The translations under genes and the position numbers were made by a program. Shown here piece after piece: positions 10,303-23,900 of a stretch of DNA of 60,000 bases. Each line of letters opens with the position of its first letter. Position 1 is the first letter of the stretch. The stretch comes from Hydractinia symbiolongicarpus (lineage: Eukaryota > Cnidaria > Hydrozoa > Anthoathecata > Hydractiniidae). The DNA lies in the NCBI RefSeq assembly GCF_029227915.1, contig NC_079888.1:8851001-8911000 (forward strand), read 5' to 3'. The notes below the pieces were generated by a model, which saw nothing but the letters and a program-made list of their open reading frames with translations, ran no database searches and was not told the DNA's origin.

Positions 10303-10696
10303 TGTTTTTTTTAATAGAAGGTAAGATACTAACAAAGACTTACAAAAACTATTTCCAAGACAACATTTGGCTGACTTTTTCTGTAAAAATTATTTGCCGG
10401 GAATAATTTAGGCTGTATGGACTTTTTTATATTGCATCAAGCACAACTAAAAAACTACACTCCATTATTCTTGACAATATAAACGCAATTGGTGTTTTAA
10501 AGCGCTACCTTGGTTCTTTTGACCTTTGTTATACTTTTTGAGTCGGAAAAATAAGAAATTCAGCTTGCACATACTAATGCAACTAATTTCTATGTCAAGT
10601 ATCCATATAATATTTTTTCTGCTTTCAAAAAATTAAACTTAAGATTTTTAAAATAAAATTTAAAATTTCAGTGTTTGCAGACAAGTCTACCTTAAT

Positions 10697-11540
10697 GACA
10701 CAGCTCCACGTAAATGATATAGCAGTAGGAAATGTAATATAAAAAATATATTGTGAAAGGAAAGTGGCTGTTCGGCATCAATTTTTTTCTCAAAAATACT
10801 TCAATGTGCAAAATGAAGAAACATATGCTGATAAAGACAAAGCACTCTTGCAAGAAATATAAATTTATGAAATTTTATAAGAACCAAAATGTTCGTAATG
10901 TTGTATTTTGTTGCCAGCATTTCGTGCATTTGTGTTCATGATTGGTCAATTATTTCCCTTGCGAAACAAAACCAAGTTGTATTCATATACTTGATTTCAC
11001 ATAGTTAAATACAGTATTCACATTTAAAGCACTTAGAACAATGTATGTTAATTATGGTATTAGAAACTTTAATTACCTTGTTTAAAAATAAGTTCTCTCA
11101 ACCTTTAGCAAGATAGACTGTTTTTATAATAAAAATATTCGATAAAAAAATGTATAGTTGTGGGCTAATTTTGTGAGTTAATACGGTTAATACGCCCCAC
11201 AATACGCCCTTTTATTTAAATGCCCTCTTTTAAGAAAAAAAATATAAAATAAAAAATAAAAACCACGAACAATTTCAATAAACTGTGAGTGAAAAAGTAT
11301 AAACAAACCATGTTTACTGACAAACTCTCTCAAAATAATGAAAATCAATATCTTAAAACTCATTCGCGCAGTTCAACATGACATAACAAAAAAAGATACG
11401 CAGAAAGCTTCTCATGTTTAATTAATTTAGGGTAAGTTAAAAACAGAAGAAAAATAAACAACAACAAGAACAAAGTAAACAACAACAAAAACAAATTAAA
11501 CAACAACAACAACAACAAAACCAAAGTAAACGACAACACT
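10697..11540 (+). repeat. Duplicated segment, copy A
   Basis: This ~0.84 kb block is repeated at 12036-13745. From about 10960 to 11190 the two are nearly identical, including the run TTTGATTTCACATAG... and TTAATTATGGTATTAGAAAC. Copy A ends in a short CAA-rich array at 11455-11535. It has no coding capacity, and frames read from it are by-products of low complexity. Confidence 0.75.
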
Positions 11541-12035
11541 CTTGCTATACTCCTACGAAGTATCATTTATTGCACTTTTTTGATATAGTCTAGTGGTTCT
11601 TATTGTAGGACTGAATTCTATTTTCTCTATCGGATAAAAAACTTTTGTATGAATTGCAGTTCAAATATTGGGAGTTATGCGCTTCTTTTTTAGTACGAAC
11701 TTCTTAACTCTCTCACCGAGAGAACGTTAAAGTCGAGGTTAGGTATTCGCCTTTTTGCTGAGCATCATTTGGGATTAAGACTTGAAAAGGTACGTAGGAG
11801 ATATCTTTTCGCTTGTACTTGGATGTTTGTTGCTTAATTCGATGACAGAGATTTTTTATATCTGCTATTCTCCTTCGGGTTTATATAAATCTTTATGAAG
11901 GTTTACCTGGCTATTATTTTTATTTCAGCTAGACTTTTTTAAACAACTTTACTGTTCGCCTGATACTTAAGTTGCTAAGAAAATGCCTGAAAATTGATAG
12001 AAAGTTTGCTAAATCTGTTACGTATAAAAAAAAAA
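11541..12035. other. Spacer between duplicated segments
   Basis: Unique AT-rich DNA with no gene seen. Confidence 0.4.
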
Positions 12036-13745
12036 TGACACATCTCCACATAAATGAAATAGCAGTGCGAAATGTAATATAAAATTGTGAAAAGAAAGTG
12101 ACTGCTTCAATATGCAAGAGGAAAAAACATATGGTGATGAAGACAAAACACCTTTGCAAGAACTATAAATTTAAGGAAGTTTATGATGTAGAAAATTTTC
12201 GTATTGTATTTTGTTACCAGCATTTCATGTGGTTCTGTTCATGATTGGTCAACTATTTTCCTTGCGAAACAAAACTAAGTTGTGATCATATATTTGATTT
12301 CACATAGTTGAATACAGTATTCACATTTAAAGCACTTAGAACAATGTATGTTAATTATGGTATTAGAAACTTTAATTACCTTGTTTAAAAATAAGTTCTC
12401 TCAACCTTTAGTAAGATAGACTGTCTTTATAATAAAAATATTTGATAAAAAGATGTACAGTTGTGAGTTAATTTTGTGAGTTAATACAGCTTAAAAATTA
12501 ATAAACTCTTCATAAAATCTATCCTGACGCCTCGCCACACGCCCTTTAATTAAACGCCCTCTTTTAAATAAACAAAACAAAACAAAACAAAAAAACCACG
12601 AACAATTTCAGTTACCAAATAAAGCCTAACTGAACTAAAAAAACAACTAATCTTTTATTTTCATCAAGTCATTATTCTAACACTAAGAGAAACTAGTAGA
12701 GAAATCAATTCAAGTAGAAGGTCTCGCTTCTTTGTATATTTTTCTAATTTTCTGTACAGATGCAGAGACCATTTCTATTCGCTGTACATAAAACAACTAA
12801 CATTAAACATTTTAAACAAAATTTACTATAAAGGAAACAAATTCTAGCATCATAAAAAGTTAGCAGTAAAACACTTTAAAGAGCACCATTCTAATGTATC
12901 TTGCAACAAAAAAGCTTACCCCACATAGCGAGAAAAACACGTGTGGCAAAGTCTTCAGTATTTACTTTATTAATAATGGTAGATAAGCTGTGAGTGAAAA
13001 AGTATAAATACAGTAATCATGTTCACTAACAAATTCTTTCAAACTAATGAAAAGCTAAATAAACGAAAGTCGTAACAAAGAAAGAAAGTAAAAACAAAGT
13101 CAACAACAACAAAACAAACTACTCAACCACAAAAACAAAGAACAACAACAAAAACAAAGTAACGAACAACGAAAACAAAGTGAATAACAACAAAAATAAA
13201 AATTAACAACAAAAACAAAGCAAATAGCCACAAAAAGATAGTAAACAACAACAAAAACAAGGTAAACAACAACAAATACAAAGAAAAACAACGAAAAGAA
13301 AGTTAACAACCACAAAAACAAAGTAAACAACAACAAAAACAATGTAAACAACAACAAAAATAAAGTAAACAACAGACAAAACAAAATAAACAACATGAAG
13401 AATAAATAGGCAGCAAATAAAACAAAAAGAACAACTACAAAAATGGGACACAAAGCAACAAAAACAAAGAAAACAACAGCAACAACGGAAAACAAAATAG
13501 CAAATACAAAGTAAAAAAGAACAAAAACGAATTAAACAAGAACAGACACACAGAAAACAGAAGCAAAAACAAAGAATACGAAAGGCAAAGAAAAAACAAA
13601 CAGAAAAAAAAAATAAACAAAAACAAGAAAAAGCAACAAAATAAACGCAGAAAAAAGTAACAAAAACTAAACTGCAACAAGTGAACAATGAAGAAAAACT
13701 TAAACAAAACAACAGCAGGATAAGGACATAGAAAACAATAATTAA
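12036..13745 (+). repeat. Duplicated segment, copy B, with a 376-bp insertion
   Basis: Homologous to copy A in the same orientation. After CCACGAACAATTTCAG (ending 12610) unrelated sequence intervenes to about 12986, where homology resumes at CTGTGAGTGAAAAAGTATAA. Copy A has these two parts nearly adjacent, so either B gained an insert or A lost it. Terminal repeats of the insert were not found. Confidence 0.7.
13075..13745 (+). repeat. CAA/AAC-rich minisatellite
   Basis: Irregular tandem units of roughly 18-24 nt built on AACAACAACAAAAACAAAGT. The same unit forms the short array at 11455-11535. On the minus strand it yields long Phe/Leu/Val/Cys-rich frames that are an artefact of the composition. 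The array is much expanded in copy B relative to copy A. Confidence 0.85.
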
Positions 13746-16182
13746 GTTAGAAAAGTGCAAAAAAAGAAGAACGGTGATATATATATGTATAAATATACTT
13801 TTTTTTATATATAGTGTTATCTAAATATACAAAATTTCCAGTTTTTGTAATAAATACTAAAAATTTATTGTTTAATTTTATTGACTTAGAAAATATATTG
13901 TAAGTAAATTTGGATTTTTCAACATAGAAACTAAAAATTCATTGCTTAATTTAGTAAAACATTCGGTAAAAGTGGTTTTAATAACAACTAACTGATGCTT
14001 TAAAAAGAGCAAAACGAAAAAGTGTTTATAGATTACAACTATACCTCCAGTAACATTGGGTGTTCTAGTTATCAATTTAACCACCTCAAATAACTTTTAA
14101 ATGGCCTAAGCAATATTATTAAAACTTGACAGAAATATAGTATAGCATAAATAATTGACGGAGTTAAAAAATGTCAGCTTTTTTTTTGGCATGTGTAATT
14201 TTTACAGCCGATCAGTTAGTGCAGCAATTTTATTTATTATATGATTCTTATGTTATTGTCTTGTTACCAATTTACCAAGCTGTTGCCATGAGAACTCCTA
14301 AGATAGGATTTCAAAATTTTTCTATAAGAAGTTGCTAAATAGAGAAATCTTAAAGGTCATCAAGGCCTGCTAGAGCAGTAATTTTAAAGTTATAATTAAA
14401 TGAGTTGATGGTGAAATCCACCGACAACCAAAATACAGTAAAGAAAGTAGCTTGGCTTTATTCCATACCTTTGTGTCGCATTTAAATAAATTTCCCACGA
14501 CATTTGTGTGGAATTTGCTGGAAGGTCTATTTTAATAAAGGCTATAATCAAGATTTATAGCGAATGAGAGAGTACTATAGTGTGATATATCTAAAAAGTG
14601 GAGGCATAATATTGACAAATAGGAAAATGTGGGGTTTGGTACTACTCCATTAAAAAATCTTTTGATTATTCGTTTTTTCCGAAACACACCGTTTGTTAAC
14701 TACTATTCAAAAATTAGAAACATAGTTGTGATAAAAATACTTTAGATTCCCAACATTACTTACAAAAAAGTCACCAAATAGTTTGCTTAAATTTAATCAC
14801 TACTTAGTCAGAAATTTAAAGAATTATTAGTCATCAATCGCAAACCACTTTTTTCCTCTGCATGGAATTTATTGTCACTAAGTTATCTATTTTTAAAGAT
14901 TTTAAAGTTCTCCTAATTTTTGAGCTTGAGATCGTGATTTGGTTATAAGACACGAGGATTCATAAAATCAACCACAATTACAAAGAAGTAACTTAATGTT
15001 AAGTAAAAAAAATGTTTAAAAGTTACTCCAGATAAGTAATTATTAGGAATATGAATTTAGAAACACAATATCACACAGCGTAACATGTTGAAACGAATCG
15101 AAAAAAGCTGCTAAACTTAAAAAAAAAGAATGAAAATGAATATTGCAATCTAGAATATTATAAGTACAATTTTAGTAACACAAAGTATTTTTTGTATTTT
15201 AAACATTTTTAAAAATCTTGCAGAAGGAACACTAGGAGAAGAAAGTAGAAGGATTGAACTCAAGTGTTAATGAGCACTCAGTTTTCTATTTCGTACTTCT
15301 TGTTTCCCTATGTAGCATCATTATATTTGAGTTTACTACGACCACGCCCAAATTTACTACGACCACGCTCTTTCACAATGTTTCCCCACAACCAAGGATA
15401 TAGGACAGGTTAAAGATATCTTAAAGCATCTAAATATATTACAACAACAACCTAGAAATGAAACACCCAATTTTTTAATTTAAAGCTGATTTTTTCTTCG
15501 TACATATTTTTATAACTTTCTTATGTTTTACTTATAGTAAATAAGCTGAACTAACTGAGCCTGATAACAAAAGTATGAAACCACAGAGAGTATTTTAGGC
15601 TTTAACGACTTGTCTTTGAGAGTTCGCAATCATAATATATTTAGTATTTTTAAATTTTGACAGTGTTCTATATTTTATCTGACAAAGTAAGGTTTTATGT
15701 ACGAAAAGCTTTGTATATTTGTTTTGCCTATTCTCTGTATTTTCTACTTTTGTTATTGGGCTCAGAAGTTCAGCCTTTTACAATAAAAGTAAAACATAAG
15801 AAAAATACAAAAAAATTTAAGAGGAAAAAATCAGCTAGTCTTTCGTATCTATAATAAAATTTTGGCAAAAAAACTCAGTTTTATGTTACGTATTATTGGG
15901 ACATATGGGTGTCTTGCTTGTCAAAAAATTTTGGTAGTTTATGCGAGTTAAAACTTTCTTTGCTTTCACTTTGTTTTGGGCAAAGGGTAAAAGTAAAAGG
16001 TCATGAACATTGAAAAGGGTATATCTACAGTACATTTATTTTAATCAAACTGAGAAAAAAAGGTAATAAGAGAAAAAAAATAAGAAAAAACGTTTAAAAA
16101 TAACATTTTTTTATATATATGTAGTTATACCAAAACATTCTTACTTTTATGAATTGTTTGTCAATTTCAATTTTGTCTTCTC
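13746..16182. other. Intergenic AT-rich DNA, no gene seen
   Basis: Very A+T-rich, including a (TA)n-like stretch near 13776-13815. One 65-codon frame near 15657 has no ATG and ends in a Lys-rich tail, which is not convincing. Nothing else recognisable. Confidence 0.4.
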
Positions 16183-16497
16183 TTGAACGTACAATCAACG
16201 CTCGAGTTATTACAAACTCAAGTTACTGCAGCTAAAAGCACGAGTGCAAGAATATTGTTCGGCTACCAACTCGACAAGTTTTATGGGCAGTTATTTATAG
16301 AAATAAAGAGGGGCATTGCATTGACGCAAAAATCATATAAAAGGAACAACAACTTTCTTCTGTCTCAGACTGTACGTCATATTGACTCGCTGATTTCATG
16401 TAAGCACTTACAGTCATCATGCAAAGGTAAACACATACGTAGTATCATTCATGTAAAAAGTAATTACTGGATTTTAATAAGGCTATTATCCTAATTA
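16183..16497 (+). other. Open frame without ATG; TATA-like box inside
   Basis: A 103-codon frame (16183-16494) has no start codon at its head and no recognisable domain. A CATATAAAAGG sequence at about 16335-16345 is a good TATA-box match, but no convincing coding start follows within 150 bp. Treated as non-coding. Confidence 0.2.
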
Positions 16498-19128
16498 AAG
16501 TTTTATGTCGTGGACATATTCTTTCATGAGAACCTCCAATGTATTTTTTTTTCATTGTACATCCTTAAAAACACAAACCAAAGTTATATGTAAAAAGTTT
16601 CCAGTCAATTTTTTAAGTAAAGTGAAAATAAATATGTTTGAAATAGTGCACGTAAACTAAGAGCAGTTTTTTATCTTCTATGTAACCCTTAGATTTATAA
16701 AGCTTAATTAAGTTGCAAAAACGTCATGATTTCGTATTAAAAGACAGTTTTCGAAAGTTTCTTGCTCTTAAACAAACAGGTTGGACAGGTTTTGTTAATT
16801 TCCGTCTTATTGATTTTCATGATAACATGACTATTACTAGGGAGTGCATTTACGTGTGTTTTGTTCCAAGTAACGGTCTTTTATAGTTTGTGACCTATAA
16901 GGCATGAGTGTTCCACATCGCACGGTAAAATTATGTTTTGTTGCTTTTAAACACGAGTGTAAAAAAAAAAAAATCAAAAAATCCAGGCTTTGTTTTCAAC
17001 GCCCTATTTTATTTTTGCCTCTGCTTATCTCTTAAAGTTCTCCCAATATTCCATATCCTTCTTCATCACTGACACTCATACTTAGCCAAGAATACCTATA
17101 ATTTTTAATTCTAAAAAATAAGAGCTAAGTGCTACAAAATTTATGGCTACGCCTGCACCACGTGATTAAACGTAATATTTTGGCCAATCAGTAACAATAT
17201 TGGTGTTAGCGTACTTAAAATTTCGTTGAATAGCTATGTGCAAAAAATGGAAAACTACCTAATTAATTTCTTCTTGCAGTAACACATTGAACTCAACGTG
17301 AAAAAATAGTTACAGCCCCGGACACATAATATTGGGAAAGAGCACAAAATTTCAAAGATCGCAACTACACGCAATTCAGAACAATTTCTGACCTTTCCGG
17401 GTGGTGGAGTAAATTTCCATAATGCGGATATTGTGGAAAGTGCAGTTAGTTCATATTCAACGTTGGTAACTCAACCTACACCTCTGACAAAGTAGAACTT
17501 TTCCAGTCTACCACTGCATGGCACTAACCAAATGATTCTGTTTGCCCATTTCCATAATAAGCTAAAAAACAAACAATTTCCAAAATATTATTTCTAGCGT
17601 TTCCCCCACCCCTACTCTATTCTCACCTTGCTTTTACCAGGTTTCTTATTAACAGGTGTCTTTATAATTACTCCATATTTAGTTCACAATACTTTCGACC
17701 AACGATATTTTCTTTTCTTTTCATCCGAGGTTCACTCCTACTACATCTGAATTTTCACCTGACGTTTCGTAGAACTTAGTGTATGCTATTTTCCATAATA
17801 TTTAACAGTTATTATTTTCGTATTTCCAACATGTAATGCATATTAGTTGTTTTAACAATGAAACAAAACAAAAGTCGTAAAATCTTCGTTCTCCATCTTG
17901 TAGTAACATGATGCCTGATCCGTTTGCTGAATGTACATATTTTATATTAAGAAAACAATAGGGAAGGTTTTGGTTCTATGTATTATGCACACAAAATTCT
18001 TTTAAGGTCGGCACAAGTTATCCCATAGAAATCCATGCATATATTGTGTTGCACTTATCTATTGTATAAGGTTACCTTTCTTAACCCTCCCCCCCAAAGT
18101 GAATAATTACTTATGGGTAATAAAATAAAAAAGTGAAGTTTACCAACGGCGTGCTATTTTATTGATCCATAGATTTTGTAATGTTAATTCTATCAAGTCA
18201 AAACCTATCGGTTCAAGTCTCGTTCCAGTTCCCAGCCACTGCTACTTTACGCAATTTTATCGAGTGATCACAAGGGTATGTATTCAACAATACTTTTACA
18301 CATGCGTAGTCAATAATGTGACAAAGCTGCAATGGCAGACAATACAAGTGAGTAGTTAGAATAAAACAATATCTGTGCCGTTTTTTTTTTCTTCCAATCG
18401 AGTTAGCTCGGTAGGTCATTATTCGTGCAGCTTCCTCGTATAATCGAAAGGCGTTGATATTTTTTACGTCATAAAATAACATAATAGAATTATTTCAAGC
18501 TTTTTTAAAATGTTCAATTTACATCATTAATCAGGCTTGCTGACAGTTATTAACGTCATTGCACACGTTCGTTGAGTGATTAAATTATGCATCTTGTTGA
18601 GATGCAAAAAAAAAACTTTAATGAATGACAGCGATTTGCATACATCATAGTGGTTGAAGCAGTTGTTGAAAGTGCAAAACAATGGAGGGCATACTAGCAC
18701 ACTGGTTTTAACGCTCGATTTCAATAAAGTTGTTCTTATTGTGCGATTATTGCACTGTAACGAAGCTGAAGTCTGATGTGCATTAAGAAAACTTTCATGC
18801 ACTTTTGTGCATGAAGCGAACGACCTGCTTTTTCACTGCTCCGTCATGAATAAACAAAATAACAACAACATATATTAGTTAATAGATAACATCAATATAT
18901 CAGGAATATTCACACACCCATTATAGCATTATAGTAGCTATGTCTATAGGCTAATTATATATCTATAAAAAAATACGTCATAACTAGATAAGAAGGTGTG
19001 GCACTCTCGTAGTTTTCACATACTTAAAAAACGTTTCTAATAATTTACAACACTTATAAATTCACTTTCAAGGGGATAACCCAAGCTTACCACATGTTTT
19101 CTTTGAGTATTTTTTATTAAATAATCGA
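16498..19128. other. Intergenic, no gene seen
   Basis: AT-rich DNA. A 91-codon minus frame at 18527-18802 and a short stretch near 18400-18470 (AGTTAGCTCGGTAGGTC, tRNA A-box-like, without a B-box) were considered and not accepted. Confidence 0.35.
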
Positions 19129-19348
19129 ATATGCAGGAATTTTGAGAAGAGAAATATATGAAACTTTCGGGAGGTTTATGACAACACAGCCAACACAAAG
19201 CGAAATCACAACAATTCCGTTTGTCATTTCCTGTCGGAACAAAGTCGATAAAGATGTTAGCACAACATTATTCTGCGTACACACACAAAGATATAAAAGA
19301 CTAGTAGCTGTTGCCTCGGTTAGTAATGTGCCTCTTGCAAAAGAATAA
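19129..19348 (+). CDS. Possible terminal exon, about 72 aa, unrecognised
   Basis: After a possible 3' splice site (CGAATATGCAG, ending about 19136) a frame stays open to a TAA at 19346-19348. It has coding-like composition: RREIYETFGRFMTTQPTQSE, then IPFVISCRNKVDKDVS and a C-terminal SNVPLAKE. No partner exon or known domain was found. An exon of an unrecognised gene or a chance frame are both possible. Confidence 0.22.
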
Positions 19349-19985
19349 AAGTAATTAGGTTAAGTCATTAAAAGAGAATTGACGTAAGAATGAATTGAAA
19401 CTACTATACATAGTTTGCAAACATAGCTATGATATTGTTCTGTGGTCTAAATAAATGGTTGCGACACCGATTGGCATGGACGAACCGACTTCTTTTTGAA
19501 TAGTTAATTGAAGTAAACGGACTTAATTGGATGTGTCATAAGTCCTCAAACAAAGTCTGTCTTTACAAGAAATTGACGCAAATTGGAGTCTTAATACAGG
19601 ATTACTGGCCTCAAAAACAAAAACAAAATAATTTAATTACTATTCCTTCCTTTAATTACGTTTGAATGAAACCTTGAATTTTTTTTGTTTTTGTGGAAAA
19701 CGCCAGAAAAATGAAAAAAAGAAGAAAAAAGCCCTAACCTTTCGCTGTAATTACAGAATTTAGTTTATTTGTTACGAAGTTACGGTTTTCTCCCGGACCT
19801 ACATTCAGACAGTCGGTTTTTTAACCAGCCCCAACCCACTCTCATTGAACGATTGTGCTCTTTAGTCGTTCTAAGATATTTTGTAAGTTTTGATAAATGA
19901 GCCGAATAACATATGATAATGTTGTAATTTCAATTGTCTTATTACGCAGCAGAATGTAGTTTTAAAACAGATCTTTTTCGGTTTA

Positions 19986-20240
19986 ATGGATTTTGTTACT
20001 GCATACTTTAAAAGTTTTTATCATCCAGCTCCGTCTAAATTTAGTAAGACATTATACGATCGGAAAATTGTGTCATTGATTGCGACTTGTATTTCCGCTT
20101 ATACTAATTTTGTTTTTATTACTCACAATGATGCGATAACTTTTTTTGTCAACCACACCTTAAATTTAAATCGCAAGAAATTAAACATAGAAATATTTCA
20201 ATTACCGATATTTAAGAGTCAATTCCTTTTTACTGACTAA
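19986..20240 (+). CDS. Hypothetical ORF, 84 aa
   Basis: Starts at the ATG at 19986 and ends with TAA at 20238-20240. Aromatic- and Lys-rich with no signal peptide, no membrane span of convincing length and no known motif. Codon choice is not distinctive in this AT-rich background, so it may be a chance ORF. Confidence 0.18.
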   Translation: MDFVTAYFKSFYHPAPSKFSKTLYDRKIVSLIATCISAYTNFVFITHNDAITFFVNHTLNLNRKKLNIEIFQLPIFKSQFLFTD

Positions 20241-20992
20241 TTTTGCTTTTAAAGGTATTTAACAATTAGTTTTTTGAGTTATTCAAGATTAGCTTTCATG
20301 GAAGTTTCAATTGTTAATTACCAACTGGTCCTGGGATTTTTTTCAGTAAGTCTTTTGTACGAATTTTATTAATGCATTTTAGTTTTTCCCTTTTCAATCC
20401 CTAAACTGCCAAATGGGAAATTTAATTGTCTTTCATATTGGCTTGTATCTTAATAAGTCAAAGTTGAATGATCACAAGTTAAGGTTAATAGACGGCATGC
20501 GGGTATTTCATTCTTGCTTAGATGCCAATTGGCATAGTTTGGAGTCCGAGTGTTAATACAAGCATAACTGTTTGTAATTATCACCAGGAAAAGTTTCAAC
20601 AAAAGTTTCAGTAGCCGTTTCACCTTGTTCCAAGTTAAAGAGCAAAACAAAACAGAAAATTTCAATCTCTGGAATGTGTAATATTATGGTAAACGCCTTT
20701 GTTCCTGTCCACAAAAAAAACTTTATCAGAATAAAAGATATAGTATTAGAGTAACTATTAATTTGAGGTATTTATTCTATTTCCAAAATATGTTTTAAAG
20801 TGCAGGGCCCTTTTTAGGCATTACACTTTAGCAGCAGTAATGGTGATCTTATAAGTTCAGAATATGTGTCATATGGGTTACTGTCAAAAAGAAACATCAA
20901 ATTTTCATCAAAATTTATTATATATTACCACTGTTGCTATTTTGATAGTCTAATAGTAGGTTTAGTTTGTTTTACCTTGTATTATATTTTAT

Positions 20993-23900
20993 ACTAGTCG
21001 ATAAGGCCCGTGAAAAAATCCACTTAGGCAGAAGAACAATAGGAGAGATCTGTCATTTTAATTTTGATGAGATCAGCAATTATTTTAGTATATTGAATAC
21101 TACCCTTTACCAAAATTAAACTGAAAATTCAAAAAAGACTGTTTCAAAAAAAGTTCTTAAAATCTTACACATGTCATGTCAAATCGCATGAAATCTTCCC
21201 AAGAAAACCTTATACAATATATAAAAAAACACAAGCTTGCAAGGTGTAAAATCTAGTTGATAAAATGTTACAACATTGACAGTCACAACATCGAGATAAC
21301 ACATCTTAAATATTTACATCTTATCAAGTGATTACGTGTCAAAAAAGGCTTGCAACAGCAAGTAAAAATCAGTTAAAATAAATTCTTTATGCATTTTAAA
21401 CATCATTTATTTTCCCTAAAAGCTTAGTTTCGAAATTTAGAAAAATTACTTATTTGGTTGCATACCATCCTGCCCCACAAAAATATGGAAAGTCAAAATG
21501 TAAAAATTAAGCGGTTAACAACACAATTTTGTGTTTTAGTATGATGATCCGTACTGCCCTTTAACAACCATTTTGAACCTAAATATAAAAAAACAATAAG
21601 CAAGGAGTAAATTTGGAATCAACAAAGATCATTACTTTAGAAACATTGTATACGGCCTGTCCTTACAAAAGTTTACAGAAAATGTAAACCAAATCGGTTT
21701 TTAAGGAGCACATCCAAATCAACAAAAATCAGTTCATTTAGCATGTTGTATATTGCCATTACCCATAAATCTTCCACACATCAAATGAAACACATCAAAT
21801 TATAGAAAAATCAGTCATTTCAAGGCATACAGTCCTCGCCCATTAGATTACAAAATTTAAAAAACAAAAACAGTTTCAGTCAGAACATTTAGTAATTTTT
21901 TATCTTCACCAAACACTTACTCCTACAAAATTTTGTGAAATTTTCAACGAAAACAAAAATGTGAAACTGAATTTTCTTTCAGCAAAAATGACATCACATA
22001 ATTTTTCCCAACATCAGCTTGTAATACGAAATATAAAACCCATCAGCTTGCACAACTGATTACGATGAAGTTTAATTCTAGATATTATATTGCATATTAC
22101 ATGTGGTCTATTACCATAAAGTTTACACAAAATTTCAAATAACAGCAGTTCGCAACACAAACAATATAAACGGACAACCATACTATCACCTTAAAACATT
22201 TTTTAACCCATAGCCATAAACCCACGTAAATTTACAATCAAATGTCAACAACCCCTGTAACCATAAACTAGGCATTTTACATGTAGCTGACAAAAGTTTA
22301 ACAGGATGTCAGAAACAAAACACTAAAAAAATAACTTAACACACACACTTTATTGGTAAAAATAACAGCCATATTTATTAATTAAGAAAAAATAAAACGA
22401 TTTTAAAAGTCTAAAAGTATTTATTAGTAAAGCCTTACATCTTCAGACTATATAAACAACTGACAACACACAATTTAAATTCTACAAAATTTGTTCCATT
22501 TGTCACATTGCACGTGGTCCCTTGTAAAGTCTACAGGAAATGTGAAAAAATTTATATATACTCTATGGGCATAAAAATGCGTCACACCACATTTCCTAAA
22601 GGTTCAGGAAGTCTTTTAAAGATTCTGTAGCTAGCTTGTTATATGATAATTCGTGTTTAAAAAAGAAGAGAAGTGACTACTAAGGTGGCTATAATTTCCT
22701 AAAAAAGAGGAATAACAACATAACACATAGGTTAGAGCTATGGGACGAAGCCTTGAAGCTAACACTAGCTAGCTAACAGTAGCTAAGACACCCTGTTAAA
22801 TATACTTAAACTGGGAAAACTTAGCTATATCTATAGCTAGCTATTTATGCTTAGTAAAACACATATAAAGAGAAACAATAGTAACGTAAAAATTATAACA
22901 TCACAATAAGTTCAACAAACCAATGTTTCGTTTAGAAGCAAGTTTTTTTGTTAGTCACAGCTTCATGTAGCATTTTGAATTTCAGGACAAATATACATTA
23001 GATACGAACCAGGGGAGACATTAATTATGGAAGAAAATGTAAACAAATACGCTAGCTGGCTTCTTTTATAAAAAATGCGGGAAAATGTAAAACTATAAGA
23101 ATTTGAAGCTTTTAAGTGACTTTTCCCTGCGAAATCCGTGTCTGCTTGACAACTTAAATTGTGCTACATAAAAAAGTAACATGTAGTTGCTGTAGCGACA
23201 TAAAAACTGAACGTGTAAAAATATCAAAGTTCTTACTATTTGTGAATTCAAATCCACTTTAAACTCTAGACTCTATTTTCTACTTCTAACTTTACTACTT
23301 TACCACTTCTAGCTTCACCCTTCACTTCCGAAGTAAATTATTGTGCCTTCCAACTTCCCTTTTTCGCTAAATTTATTTCAGTAAGTCAAACTGATGTTGT
23401 TATTCTTCTTTTTTAGGTATCTATAGGTATTACCTTAGTAGTCAAACTTCTTTTCTTTTTTGAACACTAATTACGGTGTAATAAGCCAGCTACAAAATCA
23501 TTCAAAGACTTATGCTCATATAAATTTTTCACATTACCTGTAAACTTTACAAGGGGGCCATGCAAAGCAATATGACAAGTGGAACACATTTTTTAGAATT
23601 TGAAGTGTGTGTTAAGTTATTTTTTAGTGTTTTCTTTCTGGCATTCTGTTAAACTTTTGTGTCAGCCGATATGTAAAATGCCAAGTTTTTTACACAGGGG
23701 TTGTTGAAATTTGATTGAAAATTTACATGGGTTTATGATTTTGGGTTATAAAGATTATAAGAGGATGGTATGGATGTCTGTTTTTATCGTTTGTGTTGCA
23801 AACTACTGTTATTTGAAATTTTGTGTAAACTTTTATGGAAAAAGACCACATGCAATGTACTGAAAGAACAATTTTTTTAAAATTGGACATCATTTTAAGC

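Noticed and set aside
13100-13760. Several long overlapping minus-strand frames rich in Phe, Leu, Val and Cys (up to 185 codons)
   Set aside because: They are the reverse reading of the CAA-rich minisatellite; stop codons are rare there by composition alone.
18395-18470. Possible tRNA or SINE head (AGTTAGCTCGGTAGGTC)
   Set aside because: No B-box at the proper distance and no pairing potential.
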